Shown: positions 17,560-26,763, numbered from the stretch's first letter. The stretch: DNA of 64,000 nt from Paenibacillus rigui (GCF_002234615.1 NZ_NMQW01000023.1:62001-126000), one strand, 5' to 3'. The notes: a model not told the origin generated them from the letters alone. Program-made: numbers and translations.

Positions 17560-18315
17560 ATGGTGAAAAATTGGAAAAATACAGCGATGGCAGCCCTTAT
17601 GCTAGCCTTGGCATTGGGTTCGGGAGGAGCGGCCTCCGCTCAAACGGCGGATGGGCAGCAAGCTGCAGCAGAGACGAAAAGCGTCGCAGCGGTGAAAGCG
17701 ATAGAAGGGAAGCAAGCAGGCAAAGTTTGGATTTCCCATGCTTTCGGCATGCTTGGAGGTCCTGTGCATGAGCAGCAATATATCAAGCTTCTGGTGAAGG
17801 CTTATGCACCGGAAACCGGGAAGGAATGGGCAGCTGCGCTGGAGGAGCGCAAATCGGTTGAACAGAAGCTGGCCAAGCCTATCCTCATCACAACAACCGC
17901 ATCACAAGAGCAGGGGCAGCCGGCCGATGAGAAACAGCAGCTGTTCATCTCCAGCAAGCCGGATACACTGACTTCCGTACTTCCCGAGAAGACGGATGCG
18001 GAGTCGGTTGGTGAAGCTGAGGGGACAACGGATCCAATGCCTGACGGGACCCTGCGGATGAAACGGATCTTTATCTCCAAGGATGCTAAAGCCGTCGAGC
18101 CTGATATGGTCCTGGAGGATGTGACGGCTTTTCCTGCAGAAGTCAAATTGAACCTGGAGTTCACCAAAGCGGTCGAGGCGGAGGATGCCGCTGCATTGAA
18201 AACGCTGCTGCCGCAGCTGCTGGAGCAGTATAAACAACAAACGGCTGAACTGAGCAAAGCCGCCGAGGCTCAAGCGGACGAGCAGGGTTTGAAGGAAAAC
18301 CAGGAGAACAAGTAA
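17560..18315 (+). CDS. Secreted protein of unknown function next to cssRS
   Basis: 251 residues with a clear signal peptide (MVKNWKNTAMAALMLALALG, cleavage probably after ASA near residue 27). The mature part is hydrophilic, starts with Ala/Gln-rich sequence, has a middle segment ISHAFGMLGGPVHEQQYIKLLVKAY (about 58-82) and ends in a charged helical tail rich in Glu, Gln and Lys. No family recognised. GAAGGAG precedes the ATG. It lies upstream of the CssRS secretion-stress system, with a terminator between, and could be a substrate or sensor partner; that is inference. Confidence 0.75.
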   Translation: MVKNWKNTAMAALMLALALGSGGAASAQTADGQQAAAETKSVAAVKAIEGKQAGKVWISHAFGMLGGPVHEQQYIKLLVKAYAPETGKEWAAALEERKSVEQKLAKPILITTTASQEQGQPADEKQQLFISSKPDTLTSVLPEKTDAESVGEAEGTTDPMPDGTLRMKRIFISKDAKAVEPDMVLEDVTAFPAEVKLNLEFTKAVEAEDAAALKTLLPQLLEQYKQQTAELSKAAEAQADEQGLKENQENK

Positions 18316-18327
18316 AATGGATAGAGT

Positions 18328-18355
18328 GGACGTGACGCTGCGTTGCGTCCTTTTT
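18328..18355 (+). terminator. Terminator before cssR
   Basis: GGACG/CGTCC stem with an inner ACG/CGT pairing and a TTTTT tail, 13 bp after the stop of the secreted-protein gene. Confidence 0.65.
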
Positions 18356-18406
18356 CCGCAGCTGCGAAAGGTTAAGCTGTATCTTAAATGAGAGAGAGGA
18401 CGAGCT

Positions 18407-19090
18407 GTGTACGATGTGTATTTAGTTGAGGACGAGCCTAATTTGAACCAGGTGCTCACTTCGTATTTGGAGCAGGAGGGCTGGAACGTGAGCTCATTTA
18501 CGGACGGTACGGAGGCGCGCGCAGCCGTCAAACCTCCTCCTCACCTGTGGATACTCGATATTATGCTGCCGGGGGTGGACGGCTATCAGCTGATCCGGGA
18601 AATCAAAGCGCAGGAAGCAGGGCTCCCGGTAATATTTATTTCGGCCAGGGATGCGGATATTGACAGGGTCGTAGGATTGGAGCTGGGAAGCGATGACTAC
18701 TTGGCGAAGCCCTTTTTGCCGAGAGAGCTGGTCATTCGCACGCGGAAGCTGCTGGAGCGGGTATACGGCCGGCCCGCGGAAGATGCAAGGTCGCTGGAGA
18801 AGAGGCTGATCACGGTCGCGCCTTATACGGTGGATGAGCAGAGCAGAATGGTGAGGGATGCCCTGGACGTGCCGCTGGACCTGACAAGCAAGGAGTTCGA
18901 GCTGCTGCTTTATTTTGCCAGGCATCCGGGGCAGCTGATGGAGCGGGAGCAGGTGCTTCAGCGGGTCTGGGGGGAAGATTACTTCGGAACGGACCGGGTC
19001 GTCGATGATTTGGTGAGGCGGCTGCGCAAAAAAATGCCGGAGCTCCGACTGGAAACGGTGTACGGCTTCGGGTACAGGCTGGTGAGCTGA
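18407..19090 (+). CDS. cssR: Response regulator CssR (OmpR family)
   Basis: Receiver domain with acidic pocket EDE (8-10), phospho-acceptor Asp51 in WILDIMLPG and Lys in KPFLPREL; C-terminal winged helix ending in FGTDRVVDDLVRRLRKK. Runs such as FISARDADIDRVVGLELGS and the DNA-binding end match Bacillus subtilis CssR closely. CssR responds to misfolded secreted proteins and high secretion load by inducing htrA-type quality proteases. GTG start with AGAGAGAGG upstream. cssS follows after 2 bp. Confidence 0.92.
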   Translation: MYDVYLVEDEPNLNQVLTSYLEQEGWNVSSFTDGTEARAAVKPPPHLWILDIMLPGVDGYQLIREIKAQEAGLPVIFISARDADIDRVVGLELGSDDYLAKPFLPRELVIRTRKLLERVYGRPAEDARSLEKRLITVAPYTVDEQSRMVRDALDVPLDLTSKEFELLLYFARHPGQLMEREQVLQRVWGEDYFGTDRVVDDLVRRLRKKMPELRLETVYGFGYRLVS

Positions 19091-19092
19091 CG

Positions 19093-20658
19093 ATGATCAA
19101 GCATTGGCCGATTGCTCTTAAGATTTGGGGCGTTTTCGCCGCCATCACGCTATGCATCTTTATGATGCTGGCCATGCTGCTTCCATGGACGTTGAAAGGA
19201 TTTTTCACGGAGCAGCTGTACGATATTATTCTCGACTCGCAAAATTCGGTGACGGCGATGGAGTCGATTCAAGTGACGGCAAGCGGCGAAGGTGTCGTGA
19301 CCTCCACGCAGGCGGCACCGGCTGTACCTGCTTTGCCTGTCCAAAAGGTGATCCGGGTCAGCGATGAGACTATGCCGGTGCCGTTCGAGCTGGCAGGCTC
19401 GGTCAATCTGCTGCAGTCTTCGCAGACAATAAGCCTGTCCCCGATGAAGACTCTGCCTCCGGATGGGCCTGGCGTCAATCATATTGTCATTCTGAACAAG
19501 GATGGAAATACGCTGGAGACGAGGCAGGAAATCATGGCAGCGCTGCCGCAGCCTTTTGCTCTGGCGATTGAAGCGGAAGCAGGCAGGCAGCAGGCGTCCG
19601 TCCAGAAGTATTCCCTTGATATCGGGAACAAGACGATGTTCTACGTCATCCGCAAAGACGCGACGGAGGGCAAGAGCGGCTATGTCGTGTCCTATGCGTG
19701 GGGCAAGTACCGGAACGACCTTGTGCTGACGATGTTCTGGAGGCTGATGCTGCTCATGGTATTGCTCTTTGTCGTGAGCTGGGCTCCCTGCCTATGGTTC
19801 GCAAGGTACTTGTCACGACCGCTCATCCAGATGGAAAAGCAGGCGGGCCGCATTGCAGAACGGGACTGGCATGAGCCCTTCAACCTTGACCGCAAGGATG
19901 AAATGGGGCGGCTCGGTCTTGCCTTTGAAGGCATGCGCAAACGGCTGGTGCGGCAGGATAAGGCACAGCAGTACTTTTTGCAAAACATTTCTCATGAGCT
20001 CAAAACGCCGGTGATGGTGATCCGCAGCTATGCCCAATCGATACTGGATGGGGTATTCCCCAAAAAGACGCTGCAGGCGAGCCTAGAAACGATCATGCAT
20101 GAAGCCGAACGGCTGGAGAAGCGAATCCGGGATTTGCTCTATCTTAACAAGCTGAGCTACCTGTCCACGCGGAACAAGCCTTTCGAGACGTTCGATCTTT
20201 CCGAAGTGCTGCAGGACTGTGTGGAGCGGCTGCGGTATCAGAGGCCGGAGCTGGTCTGGACGGTTGAACTGCCGGAGCGTTGGGAGATCCTGGGGGAACC
20301 GAAGCAGTGGAGCGTAGCCTTCGAGAATATTCTCGACAATCAGATGCGTTATGCCCGCGGACGCATTGCCGTTACAGCGGTAATGCAGGGGGACACAGCG
20401 AAGCAAGCCGTCCGAATCTGGAATGACGGACCGCCTGTAGAAGCGTCGTTGCAGGAAAAATTGTTCGAGCCGTTTCAGACCGGGGAGAAAGGCCAGTACG
20501 GCTTAGGCTTGGCTATCGTGCAGCAGATAATGGCCTATCATCAGGCCCGTATCGATGTGCGCAATGAAGACGGAGGCGTTGCTTATATCCTGGAGCCCTC
20601 GGCTTCTGCCGGACAAGAGGCAGAGAGAGCGCGGGAAGTCGCGGGCGGGGGTACATGA
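19093..20658 (+). CDS. cssS: Sensor histidine kinase CssS
   Basis: 521 residues. Membrane helix 1 at about 9-36, an extracytoplasmic sensor loop, helix 2 at about 213-240, then HAMP (240-290), H-box NISHELKTPVMV (His about 300), N-box FENILDNQMRYA (about 410) and G-box YGLGLAIVQQ (about 468). Cognate kinase of CssR by position. Its sensor loop is noticeably longer than I expect for the roughly 450-residue B. subtilis protein and contains an Ala/Thr/Pro-rich stretch. Confidence 0.9.
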   Translation: MIKHWPIALKIWGVFAAITLCIFMMLAMLLPWTLKGFFTEQLYDIILDSQNSVTAMESIQVTASGEGVVTSTQAAPAVPALPVQKVIRVSDETMPVPFELAGSVNLLQSSQTISLSPMKTLPPDGPGVNHIVILNKDGNTLETRQEIMAALPQPFALAIEAEAGRQQASVQKYSLDIGNKTMFYVIRKDATEGKSGYVVSYAWGKYRNDLVLTMFWRLMLLMVLLFVVSWAPCLWFARYLSRPLIQMEKQAGRIAERDWHEPFNLDRKDEMGRLGLAFEGMRKRLVRQDKAQQYFLQNISHELKTPVMVIRSYAQSILDGVFPKKTLQASLETIMHEAERLEKRIRDLLYLNKLSYLSTRNKPFETFDLSEVLQDCVERLRYQRPELVWTVELPERWEILGEPKQWSVAFENILDNQMRYARGRIAVTAVMQGDTAKQAVRIWNDGPPVEASLQEKLFEPFQTGEKGQYGLGLAIVQQIMAYHQARIDVRNEDGGVAYILEPSASAGQEAERAREVAGGGT

Positions 20659-20716
20659 AGAGAGCCGGCCTAGAATGGCCGCTAGACGTGAGCCTTTGGC
20701 GGTGCGGTCGGCCTTG

Positions 20717-20752
20717 ACAAACGCAGGCCGTCTTGAAGGACGACGAAGCCGT
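20717..20752 (+). repeat. Dispersed 36-bp hairpin element, copy 2
   Basis: Begins ACAAACGCAG and ends GAAGCCGT like copy 1. In the stem CCATC/GATGG has become CCGTC/GACGA, so one A-T pair is replaced by G-C on both sides. It lies in the convergent gap between cssS and the DUF2935 gene; a CGGCC-TAGAAT-GGCCG hairpin (20666-20681) lies upstream. Confidence 0.7.
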
Positions 20753-20769
20753 TGATTCTGGGGATCGGC

Positions 20770-21615
20770 CTAGCCGACGTTCAGCGGAAACGAGGGCTTC
20801 GTCAGAGGGCAGCTGCCCTCCCATACCAGATCCGGCTTGAACAGAGCCAGCTTGCGTAGAAAGTAGCACGTTTCCGGTAAATGGTGCTCCAGAAAACGGA
20901 GCGTCGTGCGGGTGAGCACCTCCGAATGCCGGTACCGGACAATAATGATCTGGACGAACCGGTAGAAGCTCCGTACCGTCTCGAATACCTCTCCCGCGAA
21001 CTGCTGCTGTGCCGGGAAGCCGGGCTCAATGAAGCGGAGATACCCTTGGATCGCCCGGTTCTTGATCATGTGCGCTTCGAAGGCACGGGAATATTCGACG
21101 GCCTTCTCCGATAACCCGGCTTCCACGGGGTCGAGGATGTTGCGCAGGAGCACGGCATGCCCGAGCTGGTCCTCCAGCCATAAATCGAGCAGACCGACCA
21201 AGGGAAGCTCGGGGGCAGTTTCCCCGCGAACATAGGAGCCCAGCTGGCGCAAATATTCCTGATTTTCGATCAAAGTGCCGTTGAAGTAAGAAGGTGACAG
21301 GTTCACATTGATCTGGTTAAGCAGGCGGCGGCTTTGAACGGCTCCCTCAAGCTTGAAGTATCCGAGTGCTATGGGATACACCGCTTGGCTGAACCGCTTC
21401 ATGGGCTCGGATGGGGCTGCGGCTGAAGGAGACAGCTGCTCCAGGTCCCTTCTTGCCTGATTGAAGGCATGTATATAATGGTCCGCTTGACGGACCCACT
21501 GCGTTTCGGATGGCGACAGGTTATCATAAAGAAAATGGGCGTGGTCACCCAATATTTCGATCCAAAACAAATGCTCCTCATAGACAGGGATGGACGGATT
21601 CAACGGCATGGGCAT
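20770..21615 (-). CDS. DUF2935 family helical-bundle protein
   Basis: 281 residues made of two similar helical halves, with EEHLFWIEILGDHAHFLYDNL near residues 13-33 and LEDQLGHAVLLRNILDP in the second half. Regular Glu/His pairs suggest a metal-binding four-helix bundle, as in other DUF2935 members of Bacillales. Function unknown. Convergent with cssS. Confidence 0.8.
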   Translation of the reverse strand: MPMPLNPSIPVYEEHLFWIEILGDHAHFLYDNLSPSETQWVRQADHYIHAFNQARRDLEQLSPSAAAPSEPMKRFSQAVYPIALGYFKLEGAVQSRRLLNQINVNLSPSYFNGTLIENQEYLRQLGSYVRGETAPELPLVGLLDLWLEDQLGHAVLLRNILDPVEAGLSEKAVEYSRAFEAHMIKNRAIQGYLRFIEPGFPAQQQFAGEVFETVRSFYRFVQIIIVRYRHSEVLTRTTLRFLEHHLPETCYFLRKLALFKPDLVWEGSCPLTKPSFPLNVG

Positions 21616-21724
21616 GAGGCATCCTCCTTAGCGGACATTTGCAAACAACTGCAATCAATGTATGTCAGCCGTGAGCGAATCATGCCTGGTTTTAGCTGCT
21701 TTCCTGTTCTTATTCACCGGATGC

Positions 21725-22831
21725 CTATGAGCCCGGGACGGGGGCTGCCCGTTTGGCGTGACGGCTTTTGACATAATCGACGATCACATACACGGCAGGA
21801 GAGCATTCGACGATCCAGGCAAACGCCGCCCAGGATTGGTCGAAGAAAGCGGTCAGCTCGGAAGGATTATGGGCCATGACCATAGAGAGCCCTACGACCG
21901 CGGCTGTCAGAGGCAGCGAAACGAGCTTGTAATTGCCAATCGCAAAGGCCTGAGAGAAGGTAAGCACGCCGGTATAAAATATGACCGATAGCTTAACGAA
22001 CAGCGCCAAGATCCATACCGATACGATAAACGGGTCCAAATTTTGCAAAAAATCACCCAAGCTAATAAATCGGGCTAGTTCCAGAGCAGGGTACGTCAGC
22101 ACACCTGACAGCTCCGGACCGAAGAAGCCGATCATAATCATATATTCACTGAGGAGGATGTAAGTCCCGGCAGCCGACGCCAGCCATAGCATTTTAATCG
22201 ATTTCATCGGCTTCTCCAGCTCAGGCAGGATAAAAATAATGATGATCATTTCCCCATACCACGGAGTGATAAGGTACGTCTCATCCCAAATGATTCCGGC
22301 CTCATGAGGAGTTATAAACGCCTTCAGCATCTCGATATCGAGCGACTCCAGAAAAAATAACGGCTTCACCAGAAAGAGCAGCCCGACGAAGATAAAGCAG
22401 CCCTGAGCAAAGCGGAACAGGTTGGAGCAGCCGCTCTGTATAAGGCAGAACAAGGCAAAGGTAAACAGGAGGCAGATCGCCCACTGCGGTGTATCGCGCA
22501 AATAGGTTTGGGAGAAGAAATCGAGAAATTCCCTGATGATGTAGGCGCTCAAATGCAGATTGAACAAAGAAAACAGCAGCATGATGAGCAAATGCGGATA
22601 TTTCCCGATAATTTCCCGGCCGTATTCGCCCAAATAGTCCCCCGGTCTTTTACGGGCGAATGCAATAAACAGAGAGACAAGACCGGTACCTGTTACAGCG
22701 CCGGACAAAATAACGATCCAGCCGTCGTATTGGGCATTTTGGCCCAGGCTTCCTATTAAGAAAGCAATCGTTGTGGCGAAGATGAAGACGAAATAGACCG
22801 ACCAAAACTGCAGGCTCGTTATTTTTCCCAT
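21725..22831 (-). CDS. gerAB: Spore germination permease-like subunit (GerAB/GerKB family)
   Basis: 368 residues with about ten membrane helices. The N-terminus ITSLQFWSVYFVF and the GDYLGEYGREIIGK segment are typical of the APC-type B subunits, which bind the germinant in the spore inner membrane. GGGGTGAGCGG precedes the ATG at 22831. It is the last gene of the ger operon, after gerA, gerC and a small membrane gene. Confidence 0.9.
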   Translation of the reverse strand: MGKITSLQFWSVYFVFIFATTIAFLIGSLGQNAQYDGWIVILSGAVTGTGLVSLFIAFARKRPGDYLGEYGREIIGKYPHLLIMLLFSLFNLHLSAYIIREFLDFFSQTYLRDTPQWAICLLFTFALFCLIQSGCSNLFRFAQGCFIFVGLLFLVKPLFFLESLDIEMLKAFITPHEAGIIWDETYLITPWYGEMIIIIFILPELEKPMKSIKMLWLASAAGTYILLSEYMIMIGFFGPELSGVLTYPALELARFISLGDFLQNLDPFIVSVWILALFVKLSVIFYTGVLTFSQAFAIGNYKLVSLPLTAAVVGLSMVMAHNPSELTAFFDQSWAAFAWIVECSPAVYVIVDYVKSRHAKRAAPVPGS

Positions 22832-22853
22832 CCGCTCACCCCTCTTTTTTTGG

Positions 22854-23081
22854 TTATCGGTTGATCAGGATCCAATCCTGAATCGGCTTGAACAGGCTGA
22901 CAATAGCCGGATTCGGGTTGGTCCATGAAGCGCTATAGTAGCCGAGTACGCAGTACACACAGGAGAGGAGGAACAGGATGGAGGTTCCCCAACGCACCTT
23001 TTTACCAGCTTGATAGCGCCGGTACAGATGAATCTGGTACGCATACATGAAACTAAAAGCCATCATAATGAGCACCACCAT
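22854..23081 (-). CDS. Small two-helix membrane protein of the ger operon
   Basis: 75 residues with two hydrophobic segments (about 2-19 and 31-49) joined by the basic loop HLYRRYQAGKKVRWG. ATG shares a base with the stop of the C-subunit gene (TAATG), and the B gene starts 22 bp after its end, so it is a true operon member. Small extra membrane proteins are known in some GerA-type operons (D subunits); whether this is one is inference from position and topology. Confidence 0.78.
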   Translation of the reverse strand: MVVLIMMAFSFMYAYQIHLYRRYQAGKKVRWGTSILFLLSCVYCVLGYYSASWTNPNPAIVSLFKPIQDWILINR

Positions 23082-24265
23082 TACCCTTGGTCCCCTTCAA
23101 GTACAGGCTGCTTAATCCCGCCGAACCGTTGAAGCCTCAACTCGACCTCCGCATGGAAATCCGTATGTTCCGCATAGTAGTCCCTCCAATGATCCTTGAT
23201 GCGTTTCCATAGCTCGGGATATTTCCAAAGAATCTGATTGCCGATATGAAAAAGGTCCGCATGATGAGCGATCGTTTGCTTCAGTACGTCCATCGTTTCC
23301 GTTTTGATTTGATCGGCTGCTGCTTGCTGGATCTGCGTAAGAACGGTCAGATCGGATAAATTCGCGCTGGATTCGGTTGAAATTAAATCTCCGGCCGATT
23401 GAATCCCGATATGCACGTCGATGCGGTCGTCCGCCTGTTCTATGGTGAGGGTTTGTTTCAGATTGGCGATGCGGATGCTGATGGGCTTGCCGTCGGTTGG
23501 TGACGCAAACGTGAGGATCATGTTCTTCACTTTCTCCGTCATCCATTGGATGCCTCGGGTTTGCTCCCGGGTAAATTCAGCGGTCTGTTTGCCGTTTCTT
23601 ATCAGGACGGCTCCCTTGGTGCCAAGCCAGCTCCCCACCTTCTGATTCTCGCTGTTCATTTTCTTGTCGGTCAGGCTTAATTGAGGAATAAACGAATCTC
23701 CGTAATTGTAGTGGGCATACAGCACGTCTTTAATGGTTGTGCAGGGAAGCAGCTCCATATGGGAAAACTCCCGAATGATCTCGGAAGGGAACCGTTCGAA
23801 GATCGGGGTGATCCCTCCGACCTTTTGCGCTTTTCCATTAATTTGGTAAAGAAATGCTTTCAGCCGGATATCCGAAATACGCAGTATAAAATCAAGCAGC
23901 GGCTGAAGGCCATGCTCCGCGTAGGCGCCGCTGACGATAATGACCCTCAGCGCCCCCCATGTCACCTTGCGGGGGACTTCCTTTTGAACGTGCTGGTAAG
24001 CCTCTGCCAAATCTCTGCCCGTCCGGTTGACCAGGGCAAATGGCTTTTCTTTACTCATCGGCTGCCCTTGACCGGGAGCCAGCCGGTTCGGAAGGAAGAA
24101 TCCGATAGACAGCTCGGTCAGCCCCGAGGGAGTCCGGTCTACTAGCATGAGGGTGACGAAGGCGCGGTCGTTAAACTCTTCTTTGGACCAGCAGCCCGCG
24201 AGCGGCAAGACAGCAAGTAGAACGCAAATGCAGCGCAACATGGGCTTCAAGAACGGGAAAAGCAT
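23081..24265 (-). CDS. gerAC: Spore germination lipoprotein subunit (GerAC family)
   Basis: 394 residues. Signal peptide with lipobox LAGC (Cys25), followed by WSKEEFNDRAFVTLMLVD, the usual opening of Ger(x)C proteins. The rest is the elongated three-domain mixed alpha/beta ectodomain of this family, ending before the small membrane gene. It would be lipid-anchored to the outer face of the spore inner membrane and needed for receptor function. Confidence 0.92.
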   Translation of the reverse strand: MLFPFLKPMLRCICVLLAVLPLAGCWSKEEFNDRAFVTLMLVDRTPSGLTELSIGFFLPNRLAPGQGQPMSKEKPFALVNRTGRDLAEAYQHVQKEVPRKVTWGALRVIIVSGAYAEHGLQPLLDFILRISDIRLKAFLYQINGKAQKVGGITPIFERFPSEIIREFSHMELLPCTTIKDVLYAHYNYGDSFIPQLSLTDKKMNSENQKVGSWLGTKGAVLIRNGKQTAEFTREQTRGIQWMTEKVKNMILTFASPTDGKPISIRIANLKQTLTIEQADDRIDVHIGIQSAGDLISTESSANLSDLTVLTQIQQAAADQIKTETMDVLKQTIAHHADLFHIGNQILWKYPELWKRIKDHWRDYYAEHTDFHAEVELRLQRFGGIKQPVLEGDQG

Positions 24266-24321
24266 CGATTTTCCACCGCCTTCCGCTTTTATGCCGGATC
24301 TTTGCTGTCGCCTGCCGGTTT

Positions 24322-25725
24322 CTAGGTTTTATTACCTGGTCTCACCTTGGGCCAAGGAATCCGTGCCAGCACATCCCCGAGCAGGGAAGGCTTTAGAGGA
24401 ATGAGCGGTGTGAGATACGGCTTCCCGAAAGGATTCAAGGACAGCATATGGATATACACCAGAATGACGCCGAGCAGCACCCCGAACAGCCCGAACACGG
24501 ACGCCATGAACAACAGGGTGAACCGTAAAAACCGGACGGCCAAGCTAAGAGCGAAATGGGGGATGATGAACGAAGAAATCCCCGTAAGCGCCACAATAAT
24601 GACCATCGGTGCGGATACGATCCCGGCTTGGACGGCCGCCTCCCCGACGACAAGCGCCCCTACGATCGAAATGGTTTGCCCGAGAGCGGAAGGAATTCTT
24701 TGCCCCGCCTCCCTCAAAACCTCGAACGTCAGCTCCATCATAAAGGCTTCCAGTACGGCAGGAAACGGCACGATATCCCGGCTTGAGGCAATGGTGATGA
24801 GCAGGTTCATTGGAATCATCTCGGGATGAAACGTTGTAATCGCCACGTAGGCGGAGGGAAGCACCAAGGTGACCAAATAAAACAAATACCGGACCCATCG
24901 AATCCACGTGGAAAAAAACGGCCGCTGGTAATAATCCTCCGCCGATTGCATCAGCGAGTAGAAGCTGACCGGGGCAATCACATGATTCGGCGTTCCTTCC
25001 GTCAAAATGAGCACCCGGCCTTCCAGCAGGGAAGACACGGCCACGTCCGGTCTCTCCGTGTTGATCATTTGCGGAAACGGAGAGTAATGGTGGTCGTCCA
25101 GACATTCCTCAATAAAGCTGCTGCCGAGCACCTGCTGCGGCTTCAGGTTGGATAGGCGCTGTCGGATGCTGTCGGTAAGCGGCGATTCGCATATCCCCTC
25201 CATGTAAAGCATTAGCACACCGGTCTGGGTATGTTCTCCTAACGTAAAGGACTCCACCTTCAGCAGGGGCGACTTGATGCGTTGGCGGATTAAGGACAGG
25301 TTCGTTTCCAAATCCTCGACGAACGCTTCCTTGGGGCCCCGGATATTCCGCTCGTTCTTGGCCGTATCGACAGGACGCTTGGCCGCTTGGCTGAAAGGGA
25401 ACATGACAATTCGCCGGCTGTAGTCCGAGAGCAATATGACTTCCCCCAGCAGCAAATGCTGAATGGCCTTATCCGGATTCATCGTCATCTGGTAAGGCGT
25501 TGTAAAAAAAGAATGAAGCCGGTACAGGCTTTCCTGAACCTGGCTGCCGGTTGATTCCAAGGGCACCTCGCACAGAGGACGGAACACATGCATCTGAAGC
25601 ATATCCATGTTGACGGCACCGTAAAAATACACAATGTGCCATTGTGTTCCTCCGGATTCGAGCATTTGAACGACGAGATCGCTTCGTCCCTTAAGATGCG
25701 TGGTAATGTACTCCAAAGGCTCCAT
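24322..25725 (-). CDS. gerAA: Spore germination receptor subunit (GerAA family)
   Basis: 467 residues. A soluble N-terminal domain (to about 250) is followed by membrane helices with the conserved stretches FHPEMIPMNLLITIA, RIPSALGQTISIVGALVVGEAAV and SAPMVIIVALTGIS. The C-terminal cytoplasmic tail is short. The A subunit forms the oligomeric channel core of the germinant receptor. First gene of the operon, with a sigma-G-type promoter just upstream. Confidence 0.93.
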   Translation of the reverse strand: MEPLEYITTHLKGRSDLVVQMLESGGTQWHIVYFYGAVNMDMLQMHVFRPLCEVPLESTGSQVQESLYRLHSFFTTPYQMTMNPDKAIQHLLLGEVILLSDYSRRIVMFPFSQAAKRPVDTAKNERNIRGPKEAFVEDLETNLSLIRQRIKSPLLKVESFTLGEHTQTGVLMLYMEGICESPLTDSIRQRLSNLKPQQVLGSSFIEECLDDHHYSPFPQMINTERPDVAVSSLLEGRVLILTEGTPNHVIAPVSFYSLMQSAEDYYQRPFFSTWIRWVRYLFYLVTLVLPSAYVAITTFHPEMIPMNLLITIASSRDIVPFPAVLEAFMMELTFEVLREAGQRIPSALGQTISIVGALVVGEAAVQAGIVSAPMVIIVALTGISSFIIPHFALSLAVRFLRFTLLFMASVFGLFGVLLGVILVYIHMLSLNPFGKPYLTPLIPLKPSLLGDVLARIPWPKVRPGNKT

Positions 25726-25755
25726 AATGCACCTGTTTATCCTTATTTTAAGCTT

Positions 25756-25786
25756 TAATATGACCTATTCCCGGTTTGTTTATGCA
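25756..25786 (-). promoter_or_regulatory. Sigma-G-type promoter of the ger operon
   Basis: On the minus strand a TGCATA -35 element (25781-25786), an 18-nt spacer and CATATTA (25756-25762) match the forespore sigma-G pattern. It lies 31-61 bp ahead of the gerAA start, as expected for a germinant receptor. Confidence 0.7.
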
Positions 25787-25897
25787 AAATTTTCCGAAGT
25801 GCCGTTTCAGACCGGCAGGAAGGGAAACCGGGTTCTATGCCGTTGTGGAAATGTGCTACAATGGAGGAAGCTTGTACTTTGTTTGAGGTGATGGGTT

Positions 25898-26377
25898 ATG
25901 GAAAAAGACGTATTAACCCGGTTCGGCGTTTCAATGCCCGAGGACCTGGTGAATCAATTCGATCAATATATATCCGAGCAAGGGTACACGAACCGTTCCG
26001 AGGCGATTCGGGACCTTGTCCGCAGAGTGCTGCTGGAGCCCAGACAATTGAACTCCGAGCAGCTCGTGGCCGGTACCATTGTCATGGTCTATGACCATCA
26101 TGTAAGCGAGCTTCCGCTGACCTTGATGGAGCTTCAGCACCAGTATCATCACCATGTGATCTCAACGATGCACGTTCACCTGAATCACGAGCAGTGTCTG
26201 GAAATCATTGTTGTCCGGGGCAATTTATCGAAGCTCAGAGAGCTGAAGCAGCAAATTCAGGTGCAAAAAGGAGTCTTGTACGCAGAGCTATCCGTAACCT
26301 ATCTCGATGAAGACGGCAAGGGCCATACGCACGACCCTTCCCATGGACACACGCACACGCACGATTCCAAGGGATGA
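25898..26377 (+). CDS. nikR: Nickel-responsive regulator NikR
   Basis: N-terminal ribbon-helix-helix (VLTRFGVSMPEDLVNQFDQYI ... SEAIRDLVRR) and C-terminal ACT-like domain with the Ni site residues: His in HHH near 86-88, HVHLNHEQC (His/His/Cys) about 93-103. The last 15-20 residues form a tail HTHDPSHGHTHTHD that most NikR proteins lack. Binds operators when Ni-loaded and shuts off nickel uptake. A GTGTTAC-N14-GTAACAC site at 37931 ahead of a nik-type ABC operon is its likely target. Immediately upstream of the B12 riboswitch and cbiMNQO. Confidence 0.94.
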   Translation: MEKDVLTRFGVSMPEDLVNQFDQYISEQGYTNRSEAIRDLVRRVLLEPRQLNSEQLVAGTIVMVYDHHVSELPLTLMELQHQYHHHVISTMHVHLNHEQCLEIIVVRGNLSKLRELKQQIQVQKGVLYAELSVTYLDEDGKGHTHDPSHGHTHTHDSKG

Positions 26378-26469
26378 GTCTTTACATTGCTGGCATAAGG
26401 CTGTACAATACCGAATAGCATCTAAGTAGCGGCTGATAAGCTGCCAGAAGGTGCGGTGCAACTACATAC

Positions 26470-26650
26470 GCAAACAAACAAGGTGCCTTTGCGAGAGCAA
26501 GGGGTAACAGGGAATCGGGTGCAACTCCCGAGCGGTCCCGCCACTGTATTCGGGGAGTTCTCTTCCAATCACGTCACTCGGTCAGCATGCATGATCGGGG
26601 AAGACGGAAGAGCGCATCGATCCGAGAGCCAGGAGACCTACCTCGTTTGG
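26470..26650 (+). ncRNA. Cobalamin (AdoCbl) riboswitch
   Basis: Shows the conserved blocks in order: GGTGCC (26482), GGGTAACAGGGAA (about 26502), GCGGTCCCGCCACTGT (about 26531) and the B12 box GAGCCAGGAGACCTACC (about 26626). An insertion of about 80 nt lies between the core and the B12 box. Followed by an intrinsic terminator at 26736, so B12 most likely causes premature termination of cbiMNQO. Confidence 0.95.
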
Positions 26651-26735
26651 AATCACCACAAAACCTTCGCGGAGAGGAGAGGTGTACGGAACTGTAACGG
26701 CAATGAATGATTGTCGTCTATTTAAACGTACGCAC

Positions 26736-26763
26736 AGCCAATCCATCAGGGTTGGCTTTTTTT
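26736..26763 (+). terminator. Riboswitch expression-platform terminator
   Basis: AGCCAA-10 nt-TTGGCT stem with a run of seven T residues, between the riboswitch and cbiM. Positioned to be formed or disrupted by the riboswitch. Confidence 0.9.

Noticed and set aside
24545-25105. Overlapping minus-strand frame inside gerAA
   Set aside because: Different frame of a clear GerAA gene; Gly/Arg-rich and without ribosome site.
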